Part shown: one piece after another, positions 22,641 through 34,556 of the stretch
Position numbering within the stretch: position 1 is the first letter of the stretch
Layout: each line of letters opens with the position of its first letter
NCBI GenBank assembly: GCA_000727475.1
Contig: KL647299.1
Span: 3,085,615 to 3,149,614, forward strand
Length of the DNA stretch: 64,000 bases
Direction of reading: 5' to 3'
Origin: Sarcocystis neurona
Lineage: Eukaryota > Apicomplexa > Conoidasida > Eucoccidiorida > Sarcocystidae
Notes under the pieces: model-generated
What the model saw: only the letters and a program-made list of their open reading frames with translations
The model's database searches: none
Told to the model about the DNA's origin: nothing
Translations under genes and position numbers: made by a program

Positions 22641-25295
22641 CGTGTCTACTTGTGTGCCTGTGCACGCGCGTATATGGACATGTCTTCATCTGTGTGTAAA
22701 CGGTCTCTCTGGACAGCTGCTGTCAAGTGCAGCGCCGCCAGAGTGAAGTCAGTCAGAAGAGGGGGCACCCGCCATTGCGTTCTTGGATATATGTACCAAG
22801 CCAGAAACATAAATTTCCCCCCATGTATCAGACGCAGCCCCAACCAGCTCGTTAGGGAGAGCTATGCGCAGGTTTCAGACGTGAGAAGTGAATGTGTGGT
22901 GTACGTACATCAGGAGAGAGACAGATGAAAGGGCGTGGCTCAGAGGAGGCAGGTGCTGCACTTACACGAGTCTGTGGGGTGTGCCTGGTGCGTGCACACG
23001 TACAAAATAGAGGGACATCCTTCCCGCAAGCATACGCGCACAGATATACAGATAGCTGTGCATATAATCGTAGCATACAAACGTGCGTATTGTATCTGTT
23101 ATGGATTTACAGCAAGAAAAAGACACGGATACTGCACTTAAACGAGCGCGGCATGGAAAAAACACCTCTCCAGCAAACACATGCAAATCTACGTACGGAC
23201 ACTTGCACATAAGTATGTATCTCTCTATATGTATATGCGTATATCTACGTGTACGTATGCGTGTATACATATGGGCATAAGCATATAAATATGGACCAAT
23301 GTGTATACCAGTACGAGTGTACGTAGCAGCGAATCCACCTATTTATATCTATATATTTCTGTGTAGCTCGATGTGTATTTTTCTACATATGTGTATGTAC
23401 ATACGTGTGCATACATCTCTGCGCTTGTATCTACACACATGTATGCGTAAGTATATACCTGTGTATCTCTACGTATAACTGCTGCTCCCACCTACGTATT
23501 TCTACACGTGTGTGTCTGTCCCCCTACAGAGAAATAAGGCAAATACCGATGTTTGCAACATTTATCGCCACAGCTCGCAGACCGACGTGGATTCGTCAGT
23601 AGAGGTGTGGTCTATGCAGCGTAGGCAATGTAGTGCGTTTTACACATACATGCGTTGTTACCCGTGCCTCTCTCTATATGTATACATACATCTACAACAA
23701 ATATATACAGTTACGTGCTCCTTTATATGTATCATCTGCTTTGATGTACTGGTGTCCGTGTACCTTTCTTTCTATGAAGTACGTAGTGCACAGGTGTGTA
23801 CGCGTACGCTCGTGAGCCTTCAAGCCCAAGGCAAGACGTAGTAGCTCTAAGGATTTCATCGACAGAGAGAGAGTGGTATGTATATACTGACACGTATATA
23901 ATCGTCTGTCTTGACGAAAATACAAAAAACAAGTTCTAGACATACAGGCTCTTCTCCGAGAGACACAAAGACAGAGAGCGACACGAATAGGGGGACGTAG
24001 ATGATCTTGTGTCTTGTAAACGCGTTCTTGCCACACAGACGCGTAGGGAGATGTATGAAAATGTGTTGACGTGCTGAAAACGTGTTTCTGCGCCAGTGCT
24101 GCCGAATATAAAACTAGGACTTCTACGTGCCAGTAGGTGACGCTTAGTACTCACTAGGTGGTAACTGGTAAAGTCGAATTCTTCCGAGGAAAGAGGCACC
24201 TAATCCACTGTGGCCTCGCGCATTTGAAGAGATGCGTCCGTAACAGGGCGACTGTCTCACGAACAAAAAGAGCGGTCTGTCTCCGTATACGTTCATGTGT
24301 GTGTGAGTCTGTGCGCCGGTAGAAAGGCAAAGCCCGCCCTGTTGCTTCTCAAAGACTGGCTAGAATAAAGCGGAGAACCGCAGGGCTCCTCCCTCTGTCT
24401 GTCGGTCTGTCTGTCTGCGCTGCATAGGCCTGTATGTGTGTGGAGTATATACGGTGGTGCAGAAAGGTCATAATTCACGGAGACAAGAACTCCTTTTATC
24501 TTCTTTCGTCCTACGAACGTGCAAGGGTATGCATGTCCCTGCCTCATTGTTGCTCAGCGTGCTCAGACAAACTGAGGAGAAAACGGCTTTTACATGCGTA
24601 CAAGTCTACACATGTGCGTGTGTGTGTGTGTGTGTGTGTGCGCATACCAGATGGTTGCTGCATCTTCAGAGGAGAAGGCTCTCTCTAAATGAACATTTGT
24701 GTGACTGAAAGCAACACTAGTACAATCTCAGTCTTTTTGTGGCGATGAAGCCTTCACCTGTTCAGATTCTGTGTATACGTGTTTGTGTGTGTAAAATTAT
24801 GTACATATGTCTATGTGAACAAAGTGCGTTCCTGTCCTCCTAGCAGAAGTCAGTCTACAACGCCACGCACTGTCGGGTATTTCTAAACGGCTGCAGGCAG
24901 GTCACACGTACGATCCACAAGTGGACAGTGACGTCTCATTTGTAGATTGCTTATGTACGCCTATATCCCTGAGTATATGTATAGAGGCCTACATCTCTAA
25001 AACATACACAGAGGGACATACAGCTATGGTAAATAAAGATAGATACATGTGTAAAAGTATGTGTCTAGCTTGCTATGGTGCACTTAAATATATGTATCTG
25101 TATATGTGCGAACACATATACATGTATGCACAAGCCGAGATGGCAACACCTCGCTGCAGCGAATCAAAATATATGTGAACGTACAAAGGTACAGAATCAC
25201 GGACTATTCTCATACGCGTTCTGTATGCGACTCTGTGTGTGTGTGTGGAACACGACAGCAGCAACACGACGGCTGTGCGGTGAACTGTTCATTAG
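22641..25295. other. gene-poor region
   Basis: Single-copy sequence with short TA runs and a (GT)n run at 24608-24640. No convincing reading frame, RNA gene or splice pair was seen. Confidence 0.4.
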
Positions 25296-25558
25296 TTAGG
25301 AGATCACTCTTTCAATAGTCTTCCCCCTTTTTGCTGCTCGTGCTGCTGTTGCTGCTCCATTAGTGGTCGGCAGCTGCTGCAGCTCCTTTTTTGCAAGCAT
25401 GTAGCTGCAGCACTCCTGTGCCACCCGCATCGTGCAAAACGGCTGCGGAGGGAGTGTAGTGGGACCCGCTGTATATTTCTGCGGTTCCTCCCCCTCCTTC
25501 TCTGCTGCTGCCGCTGCTGCTGCTCGTCTTCGCATTCCTGCGCTCGCAGGTGCTTCTG
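25296..25558 (-). CDS. 3'-terminal exon of an unidentified gene
   Basis: On the minus strand a good acceptor (GCTGCCTGCCCTAG) ends at 25559. The frame behind it reads an Ala-rich lead-in, then EKEGEEPQKYTAGPTTLPPQ, PFCTMRVAQECCSYMLAKKE and LQQLPTTNG, and ends basic (KRGKTIERVIS) at a stop at 25296. The middle has the mixed composition and Cys spacing of a conserved domain, but I do not recognise the family. The exon needs an upstream partner ending in phase 1. The upstream pieces at 26.0-26.85 kb are the likely rest of the gene. Confidence 0.5.
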
Positions 25559-26016
25559 CTAGGGCAGGCAGCATATATCCGGGCCTGCGCATGATGCGTC
25601 AATACTGCTGCCTCTCTTGCAGTTGTGTGCCTGGGCCTCAGGCATTCCTGCTTCCGTGCCCCTCGCAGGGTGGGAGCCGCCTTCGCTGTCGCTGCTGCTG
25701 CTGCCCGCACCACTGTTGGGTCGTTGCTGCTGCTGTTGCTGCTTGGTCAACAGTGGTTCTGGGTCGAGTCGCTGTCGATAAAGGGTGATGACTATCTAGA
25801 CTCACCTGTATCTACAGAGATACAGAGAGGTACACAGAGAACAATGCCTGCGCGCAGAGGACTTGGACCTGTCAATCTACAGAGATAGACAGAGGGACAT
25901 ACATACAGCAGTGGCTGCGCGCATAGAACTTGGAGCTGCCGCTGCTGGCCGGGGACTCCTGCCGCTAGATTTCTTCCTCCAAGATGCTGTTCGTGTTGCC
26001 ACTCCGGCTGCTGTGG

Positions 26017-26850
26017 CTACGGAAGAGGGGACTTCCTATCCTCTCTCCTACTACTGGTGTTGGGTGTTTGCGAGCGCGCTGTTGCTTTAGTTGCTTTGCC
26101 AGTGCTTGAAGGCGTAGTATACGTGGCGTGGCTTCCAGCATCCGCGCCTGGCTCCGGCTTTGTTGCTGCTCTTGCTGCTGCTGCTGCTCCTCGTCCTGTT
26201 GCCACGCGTGTATTGCTCGTCTGTTGCCGTCGTCGCTGCCGCTGTTGAGCTGCTGCTGCGGGTGGTGTTGTCACAAAGCTGCTGCTGCGCGTGCTGCTGG
26301 GCTGCGGAGCCGGCTGCCGCTCCTGACTTTCTCTTCCCAGCGACGCGCGGAAAGAGTCATCCTCGCCGAGCGCGGGAAGCCGCAGCTGCCACACAGTGGT
26401 TCATTTCTTACCGGATCTGCTGCTGTCACGCACGACTCTTGTCGGTCCCTCACCAGATCCATCAGCTGCTCTCCCGTAGTTCTCCTTTTTCAATGCTGCT
26501 GCTGTGGCTCGTGCCGCTGCTGTGCTGTGGTTGCTAGCGAAGGAGAGCAACAGCGCGGGCGCCGGTGTCTACGCCTCCGGGGCGCAGCAGCTAGTCGCAG
26601 AGTAGAGCAAGAAGCGCTGCTGCTGCTGCCAAGGCTGCTGCTGCTGCTGCTGCCGCTGATGCTCGTGCTGGTACTGGTTTTGGCGCGGCGTAGGTAGTTG
26701 GCACGTCCTTTGTTTTTGTGCGCAGCTCCAAAAAGTTTCTCCCGCAGATACACAACCTTTTGCAGAAGCATATGGCCTACCAGAGTGCGGACTCTCCTCC
26801 TTTACCTGGAGGAGGACTTGACACGTTTTCTGCCGCTGGCGCCAACTCAT
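26017..26850 (-). CDS. 5' and middle exons of the same unidentified gene
   Basis: Minus-strand ATG at 26850 opens a short exon, MSWRQRQKTCQVLLQ, that ends exactly at a GTAAAG donor (intron begins 26805). Downstream pieces that look coding are LLQKVVYLREKLFGAAHKNK (26768-26709), LMDLVRDRQESCVTAADPVR (about 26465-26405) and an Arg/Gln/Ala/Thr-rich segment to 26017. They lie in more than one frame, so further introns are needed; a GTAAGA donor-like site lies near 26410. Together with the exon ending at 25296 they suggest one minus-strand gene of about 1.55 kb. No homologue comes to mind. Confidence 0.4.
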
Positions 26851-26899
26851 ACACACAAACATGAAATCTCCGTACCACACCTTCCCTCTGTATATATAC

Positions 26900-28500
26900 A
26901 TACATAAACGGATGCAAGCAGATGCACACGCGTCTCTACGCACGAAAATGCGAACGTGTATGTGTGTCTAATTCACGTGTAGACGAATGCCTATACATGC
27001 TTGCACGTTTGTGTGTGTACGACTGTGCTACACCGTAGCCGGAAAAGATATGCCGCGTGAACTCCGGGAGAAAACCTTCCCGAGCTTTCTTTCTTTTCAG
27101 CAGCGCACAACTACGCGCCTAGGGTTCTTATCCCAGGAAACAGTTCCCATGAAACACCTGTGCGTGCCAGTATGTTATGTGTCGACACGGCTTGGCCGAT
27201 TAATAGACATGTGAAGCCTTCTGTACACATTAAGAATGCCTACCTGAGTGCCCATTCAGACTTTCTACGTGTGTGCAAAAAATCCACTGTCCTGTGACTA
27301 TGTCTATGTGAAACATATCAAAAAACAACTGAAATTCGTGTGCATCTGAGAAGCGTTTTCAAGAGGTGTGTCTGCGCCAACGTGGAAACTAACGTGCGAT
27401 TTCTTGACTGGGTCGAGTACCCGTGCGCATTTTTCCTTAAACGCAGATACAAATATGTTTAAGGCTCTGTTCGCTAGAAGCACCGAAATTTCATTCAACG
27501 TCGATGCACGCGTACAAGTGGAAAAAGATAAATAGAGTCCGAGGCAGGCGGACCCGTGCGTCGTGCTCGTTTTATGTGTACACACACCTAAGTGACAGAC
27601 GGTGGATAGATAGATAAAGGGAGAAATAGATACGAATTCGCGTCTCCCAAAGCATATACACGCATATACCATTTGTCCTCCTCCAAAACAAGTACACGAA
27701 CATTCACACGCGCACGAAGATAGAAGACGCATTTCTCTTAAAACTCCGTTTCCGGAAGTGTCTGCCGGACGTTTGCATACGTCTACGGGAATGTTGAACA
27801 CATACGCAGACGTAGCTGCAGGAACTCGACTTTCCTCTTGTCTTACTTCTCTTTCTCGTCAGTTGTTGTGGAGCTCTGCGGAATCCGCTAGGGCTCGCGC
27901 ACCTGTGCAGTTGAAGGAAGGAGATAGGAGGATAAAGAAAGTGACACGGCTCTCTCTCTCTCTTTCGTGCCGCGGAAGGCCTGCTGCATACAAATGGCAA
28001 GAAGGAATTCTCTGTCCTCTTCGCCGACACACATACCGCACCAAGGAAAGTGCCTATTTTGTCGGCACCTAATGCGACATAAGTCCTCGACCACAGACAT
28101 ACGTGTATACAGATATGGGTATACGCGCCGACGAACAGGTATTCCCTACTTCGTTATATGTGCTGGGAGAATTCCCCAAAGAAACAGATTAATACCTAGA
28201 TTCGTGAAAATCTGTTTACGTTGCGCCTGAAGATTTCATAGCGCCGTGCACGTACAACAGCGAGGCTGTGCTCTGCGTCAGTCACTCTTTCTTGTGAAGC
28301 TCAGAAAAAACAAACAACCTTCACAGACACTCCGAATGTGGAAACCTGTTTGAAAATGTTGTGACTTTCACGTACACACGAATCTCAATTCGTGCTCAGA
28401 GCCGTCTTAATTTTTAAACTGCGTGAGAACACGTACGTCTAGGTGCACTCCGTACACCTACAGTGCCTACGTATGTATGCGTCGGTATGTACGCGCGTCC
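26900..28500. other. gene-poor region
   Basis: Single-copy DNA with scattered purine and pyrimidine runs. The open frames up to 165 codons have no domain and no supporting splice signals. Confidence 0.4.
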
Positions 28501-28957
28501 GGAAAAGTACCTGCAGCATTAGGAGGTATAGCAGCAGGAGCAGAGTCGGCAAGTGCAGGAGCACGTGCAACAGCTGGAAGAGCGCGTGCAGCGAAGCAGT
28601 GGCGGGATACGCAGCATTCATAGAAACCTCTGTGCTGTCATTTTTCAGCGTATGCATGCCCCAAACGCAGCAGTAGCAGACGCTAGCCACCAGGGTGCTG
28701 GCTGGTGGGTCGTCAGGGAAGCAGCAGCAGAAGGCCTACTGCGATTAGCCGAGGCAAGCGAAGCAGCACCAGGAGCAGGAGTAACAGCAGCAGTAGAAGA
28801 AGCATAGCAACTACCGGAGGAACTGACGCCAGGCGATTTACAACAGCAGCGACGATAAGCGCAGCAACCGCGGCAGGAGTAACGGCACCGAGTACTGAAG
28901 CGTCAGCAGCAGCAGCAGCAGCGAGAACGCGAGTAGCAGCAGGAGAACGCACAGTAG

Positions 28958-29251
28958 CAGCAGCAGCACGCAGTAGCAACAACAGCAACAAGTAGAGATG
29001 CAGCAGCAGGTGCTAGACGCACAGCGGGAGCAACAGCAACGGCAGCAGATTTCCAAGCAACGGCAGAAGTAGCAATAAGGGCAGCGACTTCAATAGCAGC
29101 CGCACTCTGCCTAATTAACGCAACAGCCGCAGAGGCGTCGGAAAATTACGGAACAGCGCCACCAATACCACGACCTTCTACAGCAGCAGGAGCAGCGGCC
29201 GCAGCAACACCGGTGCCCAGATCCTCAATCGCCACAAGAAACAGCATACCT
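28958..29251 (+). CDS. probable upstream exon of the coiled-coil gene
   Basis: A plus frame is open from just after a TAG at 28955-28957 to a strong GTGAGT donor at 29252. It reads Ala-rich sequence with FQATAEVAIRAATSIAAALC and ASENYGTAPPIPRPS. Spliced over a ~204 bp intron to the AG at 29454-29455, it stays in phase with the long downstream frame (…RNSIP then VFLGSDSEE). A further candidate at 28553-28807 (EHVQQLEERVQRSSGG) in the same phase may be an earlier exon. The start codon is not found. The Ala-rich composition warrants caution. Confidence 0.4.
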
Positions 29252-29455
29252 GTGAGTAAATGCTCAGGACAATAAATGTCAGTGTCTAGATTCGTGTAAC
29301 CATAAATTTACTCACACCTGCCTTGTTAAAACGCATACACGTGTGTGTAATATATACATATATATATATATGCACATGTGTAATTGTCCGGCAGTTTCCA
29401 CCTATATACAGTATATCTCTCTCTCTACATTTATATATAGGACACAGCAATGTAG

Positions 29456-32400
29456 GTATTCTTGGGTAGTGATTCTGAAGAACAAGAAATACTTGCAGTA
29501 ACGGAAAAGCGAAAGGACACTGCTGCGGGAGGCCCCGCCTGCCTCAATAACAGCAGGACTGCCATTCTCGTCGATTCAGCGTGCCACATGGAGGGACACA
29601 CCCAGCAGCGGGAGCAGCAGCAAGGACTGCGGCAGGACCTGCAGCAGGAACTAGTGGAAGCACAGCTGAGGGAGGAGTACCTGGAGGAGAAACAACAGGA
29701 GCAACAGCAGCATCACGAAGAAGAGAAGAGGCGGCAGGAGGAGAGAGAGCACCAGTGGCGGGAGGCGGGAGAACTGCAGTGGCAAGAGGAGGGGGAGGAA
29801 CAGCAGAAGACACAAACGAATAAAAAGCAGCAGTGGTATGTGAAGAAAGGTAAGCGGCGGCAAGTTGAGGACGAGGAAGAGAAAGAGGAAGAGGAGCTGA
29901 CGCAGCACCAGGAGCAGGACCTGAACCGGCTACAGGAGGAGCAGAGCGCACAGCAGCAGCAAAGTGCGCAGCAGCAGGACAGCAAGATACCGCAGGGCGG
30001 GAGGTGGTGTGAGGAGCAGCAGCAGGAGGACGCGCATCCGAACGGACAGGCCGAGTGCCCTCATACGCTTTTGCAGCAGGAACCATGTGTACGTCTTGGC
30101 TCCTCGCATCCGGCTGCCGCTTGTACAAATTTATCTCCTATCATTTACACGCAAGTACCAACTTCCCCGTCTTGCCGTAGCGAGCTGTGTAGCTCACAAT
30201 CTCTACCTCCTGCTTTAGCAGCATATCGCGGCAACAATACTTGCCTTCCACGCTCTTCTTCCGCAGAAGCAGGAGATGCAGAAAGGGCAGCACCATTGGC
30301 AGCAACAGCGCAGGACGAAGACGCAGAGGGAAACTTTGCTGCAAAGGTTTGTGGCACTCCTGCGCTACGACATACTGATGCCCCTCCGGCGTGTGCTTCT
30401 ATTCATACGGAATTGCAGATGAAGAGAGATCGCAATTGTGCTGACGTAGTTGCTGCAACGGCGGTTGAAGGCCATGCTGCGCCTGCCGCCCTTGCTGCTC
30501 CCGCTCTAGCTGCTGCTGCTGCGTCTGTTGCGCCCGCTGCTGCTGCTCCTTTTCCTCCTCCTGCGCTCGTGGAGGGCGCAGGGAAGCAGGAGAAACGCAC
30601 AGACAAAGCCAGCAGGAAACAGCCGGCTGTGGACAGCTGCGGCGTTACGGGTGACAGCAGCCAGAGCAGCAGTAGACACCGAAGCACAAGGGACGCTAGA
30701 CAACAGAGCAGTCGAAGCAGTGTGGGCAGCAGGTGCAGCAGCCGCAGCACTCCGGGCAACAGGTGCAGCAGTCGGGGAAACAGGTGCAGCACGTGCAGCA
30801 GTACTGGCAGCAGGCGCAGCAGTGGGGGCAGCAGGTGCAACAGCGTACAGGGTAGTCCCCTTAAGAACAGAGAACGCACCAGCCTCATCAGGACGGACAC
30901 AAGCAGCAGCAGTAGCAGAGGGAGTCGAAGGAGAAGGAAACGCTTTCCGCTGAAGCGACATTGTAGCGGCACTGGCAGCAGCGACGCAGGCAGATGGGAG
31001 AGAAAGACGAGCAGCAGCAGGGGCAGCAGCAGGTTTGAAAGTCGAGGACGGAGCCTGACCAGCAGCAGCAGTCATCCATCGGGAGACAACGGCAGCGGCA
31101 GCAGCAGGCGGAGATGGAGAAGTCGATTTGGTATCAGCTGTGCGACGTCTAGAAGGAAAAGCAGAATTTTTCTACGCAGCAGCAGCAGTGAGAGCAGCGA
31201 CACGAACATCAGCAGGGGCAGCAGTCGCAGCAGCGACCTCGTAGAACATCACCTTCTGGGCAACAGACAAAAGGGAGCTGCGGCTGCAATAAGACGGCTA
31301 GGCTGCGATGTTGCTGCGGCTGGCGACACATTCGACAGTATTTCTACTAGTGCTGCTAGCGGAGTGCATGTTGACCGAGACGAGGGTCCTGCTGTCACCG
31401 CTGACGGTTACTGTAGTGCCCCAACGACTGCTGTTGCCAGTAGCTATGAAGCAGGGGTCGCTCGAGCTGTTCCCGCTGCTTACTGCTACAGTCTAGACTC
31501 TGCTGCCACTTCTTCGGCAAGCTTGTTAAAGAAAGCGGCTGCTGCAGCCGAGCGCGATGACGGAGCTGCGCCGTGTCGTGCAGGGGTGAGGCGGCTGCAG
31601 CTGCTGCAGCGCTTGCAAACGGAGCAACTTGAGGAAGACGTGCAGCAGCTGACCGAGCGTCTGCAGCAGCGAGAAGAGACGCTGCAGCAGCAGCTGTGTG
31701 ACATGCAGCGCGCCTTGAGGGAGGAGCAGCAGCAGAAAGAGTTCGCCTCCGGCGCACTGCAGACACGCGAAGCAGAGGTGAAGCAGCTTGAAACGGCATT
31801 GCTGCACGCCAGGCAGCAGCTGCAACAGCGAAGGAACGAGAAGGACGAGCTGCAGCAGCAGGTTTCTGCTATGCAGCAGCTGCTGCAACAGCAGCAAGAG
31901 AGGGCCAAGCAGCAGCGTATGCACCAGGAAAAAGAGTGGAGGAGGAAGATGCAGCAGTTGCGCAAACTGTACCAGCAGGAAGTCTCACGGCTCACCTCTT
32001 TCGATACGCTGGCCTATACTAGACAGGTTAACGTGCTGCAGCAGCAACAGCAGCAGGGAACACTGCAGCAGCCTCAGCAACCCGGCAGAGAGAGGCAGCA
32101 GCACCCTACGCTGCACCAGCAGCAGCAATTACCGCGGGAAAAGCAAGGAGGGGGGACGCTAACGAGGGGGCCGGAGGAAACGCTGCAGCAGGCAATGCTC
32201 GCGCAGCACCAGGAAAAGCAGCAGCTGCGCAAGCGGCAGCAGCAGCAGCAGGGAGGAAATTGCTTGACGGATGCAGGGAAGAACAAAGCAGCAGGAAATC
32301 AAGTTGCCCACTCAGCACGTTGGAGTGCCGAGGAACAGCAGCGCAACGGCCGTTCCTGTAGAGGCAGCAGCAGTCTTCGGTATACAAGCAGCAGCAGCAG

Positions 32401-33955
32401 CACGTGTAGCCGAGACAGCAGCTGTCCTTCTAGTCCTGCGGCCCGTGACAGAGCAAGTGCAGGGGGCAGCCGCAGCGCTGATCGCAGTAGCAGCAGCCGC
32501 AGAAGCGACACGAACGTGTATGAGAAGAGCAGCAACAGGAGCACCGGAGCTGCGAGCAGCAGCAGAATCGACATCGGCAGCACCAGAGAAGAGGAGTGGC
32601 GCCGCCGTCCTAGCGTACGAGAGCGGTGCAGCAAGAGCGGCAGCGAAGATTCTGCAGCTTCGCTGCTGTCACAGCAGCGCGAATCCCTTCGTGTTTGCTG
32701 CTTGAAACAACAGAGGAACCAGCAGACCGCTGTAGCTTCTGAAGGCCGCGGCACTGCTGCGGCAGCAGCTGTTTCTGTAGGCGACAGCAGCCGCAGCGCC
32801 CTCCCTACAGCAGCAGCAGGCATTCCTTTGGGCGGGAGCAGTAACAGCAGCAGCTTTCCTGCCTCCCCCTCTTCTGTTTATTCGGATACCCCGCTTTTAG
32901 ATGCCGCCCATCCACATGGCAGTGGTTTCCGCCAAAGTGTGCAGTGGAATTATCGCAGGTGCAGCAGACGCAGCAACAGCAGCACGCGGCGGCAGCGTCA
33001 GAGACTTGCTCCAGCAACACTTTTGAAGACAGCAAAGCTTAGGCGTGCTGCAGCAGCAGCAGGAGCAGCAGACTGCTTTCCTGGTACTGCGCTGTGTGCG
33101 CGTCGTGACAACTCTCCCCCCGTGAGTCTGGCACAGGAGCTCGAGACGCATGAAGCTTTCGAGAAGCTGCAGCAGCAGCGGGCAGCCACAGCAGCCGGAC
33201 GGCAACCTACAGCCGCAGCACTGACCTCAAACACGAAAACTGCTACTGCAGCAGCAGCAAGTGGACAACAGAGTGCAGAAGGACCACCAGGAAGCCAGAA
33301 GGACGGAAACTCCTTGGTAACAGCAGGCGCAGCACAAGCGTTTCATGCGAGTGAGTCTGCTGCTGGACGAGCAGCAGGCGTCTACGGTGCAACTACATGT
33401 GCAGATGTAGTGCCGCTGTGGCGGCCGCCCTCTGTCCCAGAGCCTCAAGCACCAGCGATTGCAGCAGCAGCAGAGGTCGTGACAGCACGAGGAAATTCTG
33501 GCGCAGCAGCGGTGACGAATGCAACAGGCTCTCCAGGACAGGAAGACGAAAGGGCACAGAGAGAGACAACGAAAAGAAATTCCTGCTGCTGTAAGGCACC
33601 GCCGCTGCGACGGTGTCTGCTGCACCACCCGCTGCCCACAGACCGAGTTTTCAGCAGCACTCCAAGCAGCAGCGAGCAACACGAAGTCCTCGCAGCCGCA
33701 ACAGCAGCAACAGAGACAACAGGGGCAACAGCAACGGGAGAAGAGAACGAAGGAGAAAATGAAGAAGGAAAGCCACCTTTGTGCACGAGGCAACTGCTAT
33801 TCGCGTTGAAAATGTTTCGCGCGCTCCTTCGACCGCTTGCTCACTTGTGTATTCGCCGCTACAAGCCGCAGCAGCAGCAACGCAACGGCAGCAGAAGTCG
33901 CAGCTGTCCAGAGAATGTCGAGGCTCCTAGTACTTCTGTAGACGAATTAGTGTAA
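29456..33955 (+). CDS. large coiled-coil, Ser/Arg/Gln-rich protein
   Basis: The longest frame in the window, open from a TAG at 29453 to TAA at 33953, about 1,500 residues. The first in-frame ATG is at 29588 (MEGHTQQREQQQG), but the 44 residues before it (GSDSEEQEILAVTEKRKD) also look coding, so an upstream exon is likely. Layout, counted from 29462: an acidic Gln/Glu helix-rich N-terminus (to ~190); a Ser/Arg/Cys-rich region with a basic cluster (RGSRRRRKRFPLKRH, ~490-505); a clear coiled coil with heptad-like Leu/Gln/Glu (about 710-860, for example EQLEEDVQQLTERLQQREET); then Gln- and Ser/Ala-rich sequence and a short hydrophobic/basic end (FRALLRPLAHLCIRRYKP). The basic clusters suggest nuclear localisation and the coil suggests oligomerisation or a scaffold role. 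Both are inference, and no family is recognised. Confidence 0.85.
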   Translation, partial: VFLGSDSEEQEILAVTEKRKDTAAGGPACLNNSRTAILVDSACHMEGHTQQREQQQGLRQDLQQELVEAQLREEYLEEKQQEQQQHHEEEKRRQEEREHQWREAGELQWQEEGEEQQKTQTNKKQQWYVKKGKRRQVEDEEEKEEEELTQHQEQDLNRLQEEQSAQQQQSAQQQDSKIPQGGRWCEEQQQEDAHPNGQAECPHTLLQQEPCVRLGSSHPAAACTNLSPIIYTQVPTSPSCRSELCSSQSLPPALAAYRGNNTCLPRSSSAEAGDAERAAPLAATAQDEDAEGNFAAKVCGTPALRHTDAPPACASIHTELQMKRDRNCADVVAATAVEGHAAPAALAAPALAAAAASVAPAAAAPFPPPALVEGAGKQEKRTDKASRKQPAVDSCGVTGDSSQSSSRHRSTRDARQQSSRSSVGSRCSSRSTPGNRCSSRGNRCSTCSSTGSRRSSGGSRCNSVQGSPLKNRERTSLIRTDTSSSSSRGSRRRRKRFPLKRHCSGTGSSDAGRWERKTSSSRGSSRFESRGRSLTSSSSHPSGDNGSGSSRRRWRSRFGISCATSRRKSRIFLRSSSSESSDTNISRGSSRSSDLVEHHLLGNRQKGAAAAIRRLGCDVAAAGDTFDSISTSAASGVHVDRDEGPAVTADGYCSAPTTAVASSYEAGVARAVPAAYCYSLDSAATSSASLLKKAAAAAERDDGAAPCRAGVRRLQLLQRLQTEQLEEDVQQLTERLQQREETLQQQLCDMQRALREEQQQKEFASGALQTREAEVKQLETALLHARQQLQQRRNEKDELQQQVSAMQQLLQQQQERAKQQRMHQEKEWRRKMQQLRKLYQQEVSRLTSFDTLAYTRQVNVLQQQQQQGTLQQPQQPGRERQQHPTLHQQQQLPREKQGGGTLTRGPEETLQQAMLAQHQEKQQLRKRQQQQQGGNCLTDAGKNKAAGNQVAHSARWSAEEQQRNGRSCRGSSSLRYTSSSSSTCSRDSSCPSSPAARDRASAGGSRSADRSSSSRRSDTNVYEKSSNRSTGAASSSRIDIGSTREEEWRRRPSVRERCSKSGSEDSAASLLSQQRESLRVCCLKQQRNQQTAVASEGRGTAAAAAVSVGDSSRSALPTAAAGIPLGGSSNSSSFPASPSSVYSDTPLLDAAHPHGSGFRQSVQWNYRRCSRRSNSSTRRQRQRLAPATLLKTAKLRRAAAAAGAADCFPGTALCARRDNSPPVSLAQELETHEAFEKLQQQRAATAAGRQPTAAALTSNTKTATAAAASGQQSAEGPPGSQKDGNSLVTAGAAQAFHASESAAGRAAGVYGATTCADVVPLWRPPSVPEPQAPAIAAAAEVVTARGNSGAAAVTNATGSPGQEDERAQRETTKRNSCCCKAPPLRRCLLHHPLPTDRVFSSTPSSSEQHEVLAAATAATETTGATATGEENEGENEEGKPPLCTRQLLFALKMFRALLRPLAHLCIRRYKPQQQQRNGSRSRSCPENVEAPSTSVDELV

Positions 33956-33959
33956 CTCC

Positions 33960-34517
33960 ATATACACAAGCATATCGACTCCCTGTACGTGCGTAGGTAG
34001 AGCCACATCCGTATATATATCACGAATAAAAGGCGTAGGCCTGTCTGACGACGCCCCTTCTTCATGTAGCCGTCAAGCACGTATATAAACCTACATTTAT
34101 AGGAGTGTACCAGCTGATGAGAGTGTCGGGTGCCACGGCCGTAGCTGGTAACAGCACCCGCACTCGTCGAGCAGCAGCAGCACAGTACAGAAGTGCAGTG
34201 AAAGGAGACGCTTCATAGCTTTTCCTGCGTGCCTGCGCAGACATTCCCCTGTGTGTAGCGGGCACGTACAGGTATCTGTCTAAGCGTGTGTGTACATTTA
34301 TATAAACGTGTGAGTACACGCAGGCAGAGGTATGCAAGGCGCTTCGCCAGAGATACGGTCGTAATCGACCGTCGAAAATAACTGTCTCTGTAGCCAAGGT
34401 TTTTCCGAGGACTGATGCAAATCTGCTGGAATACACACAAGTACACACGATTTCAAGACGCTCCTATCTATCGACTTCAGAAACCTCATATCAGAAAGTG
34501 AGTTCTTCGCGCGTATA

Positions 34518-34556
<39 letters not shown>

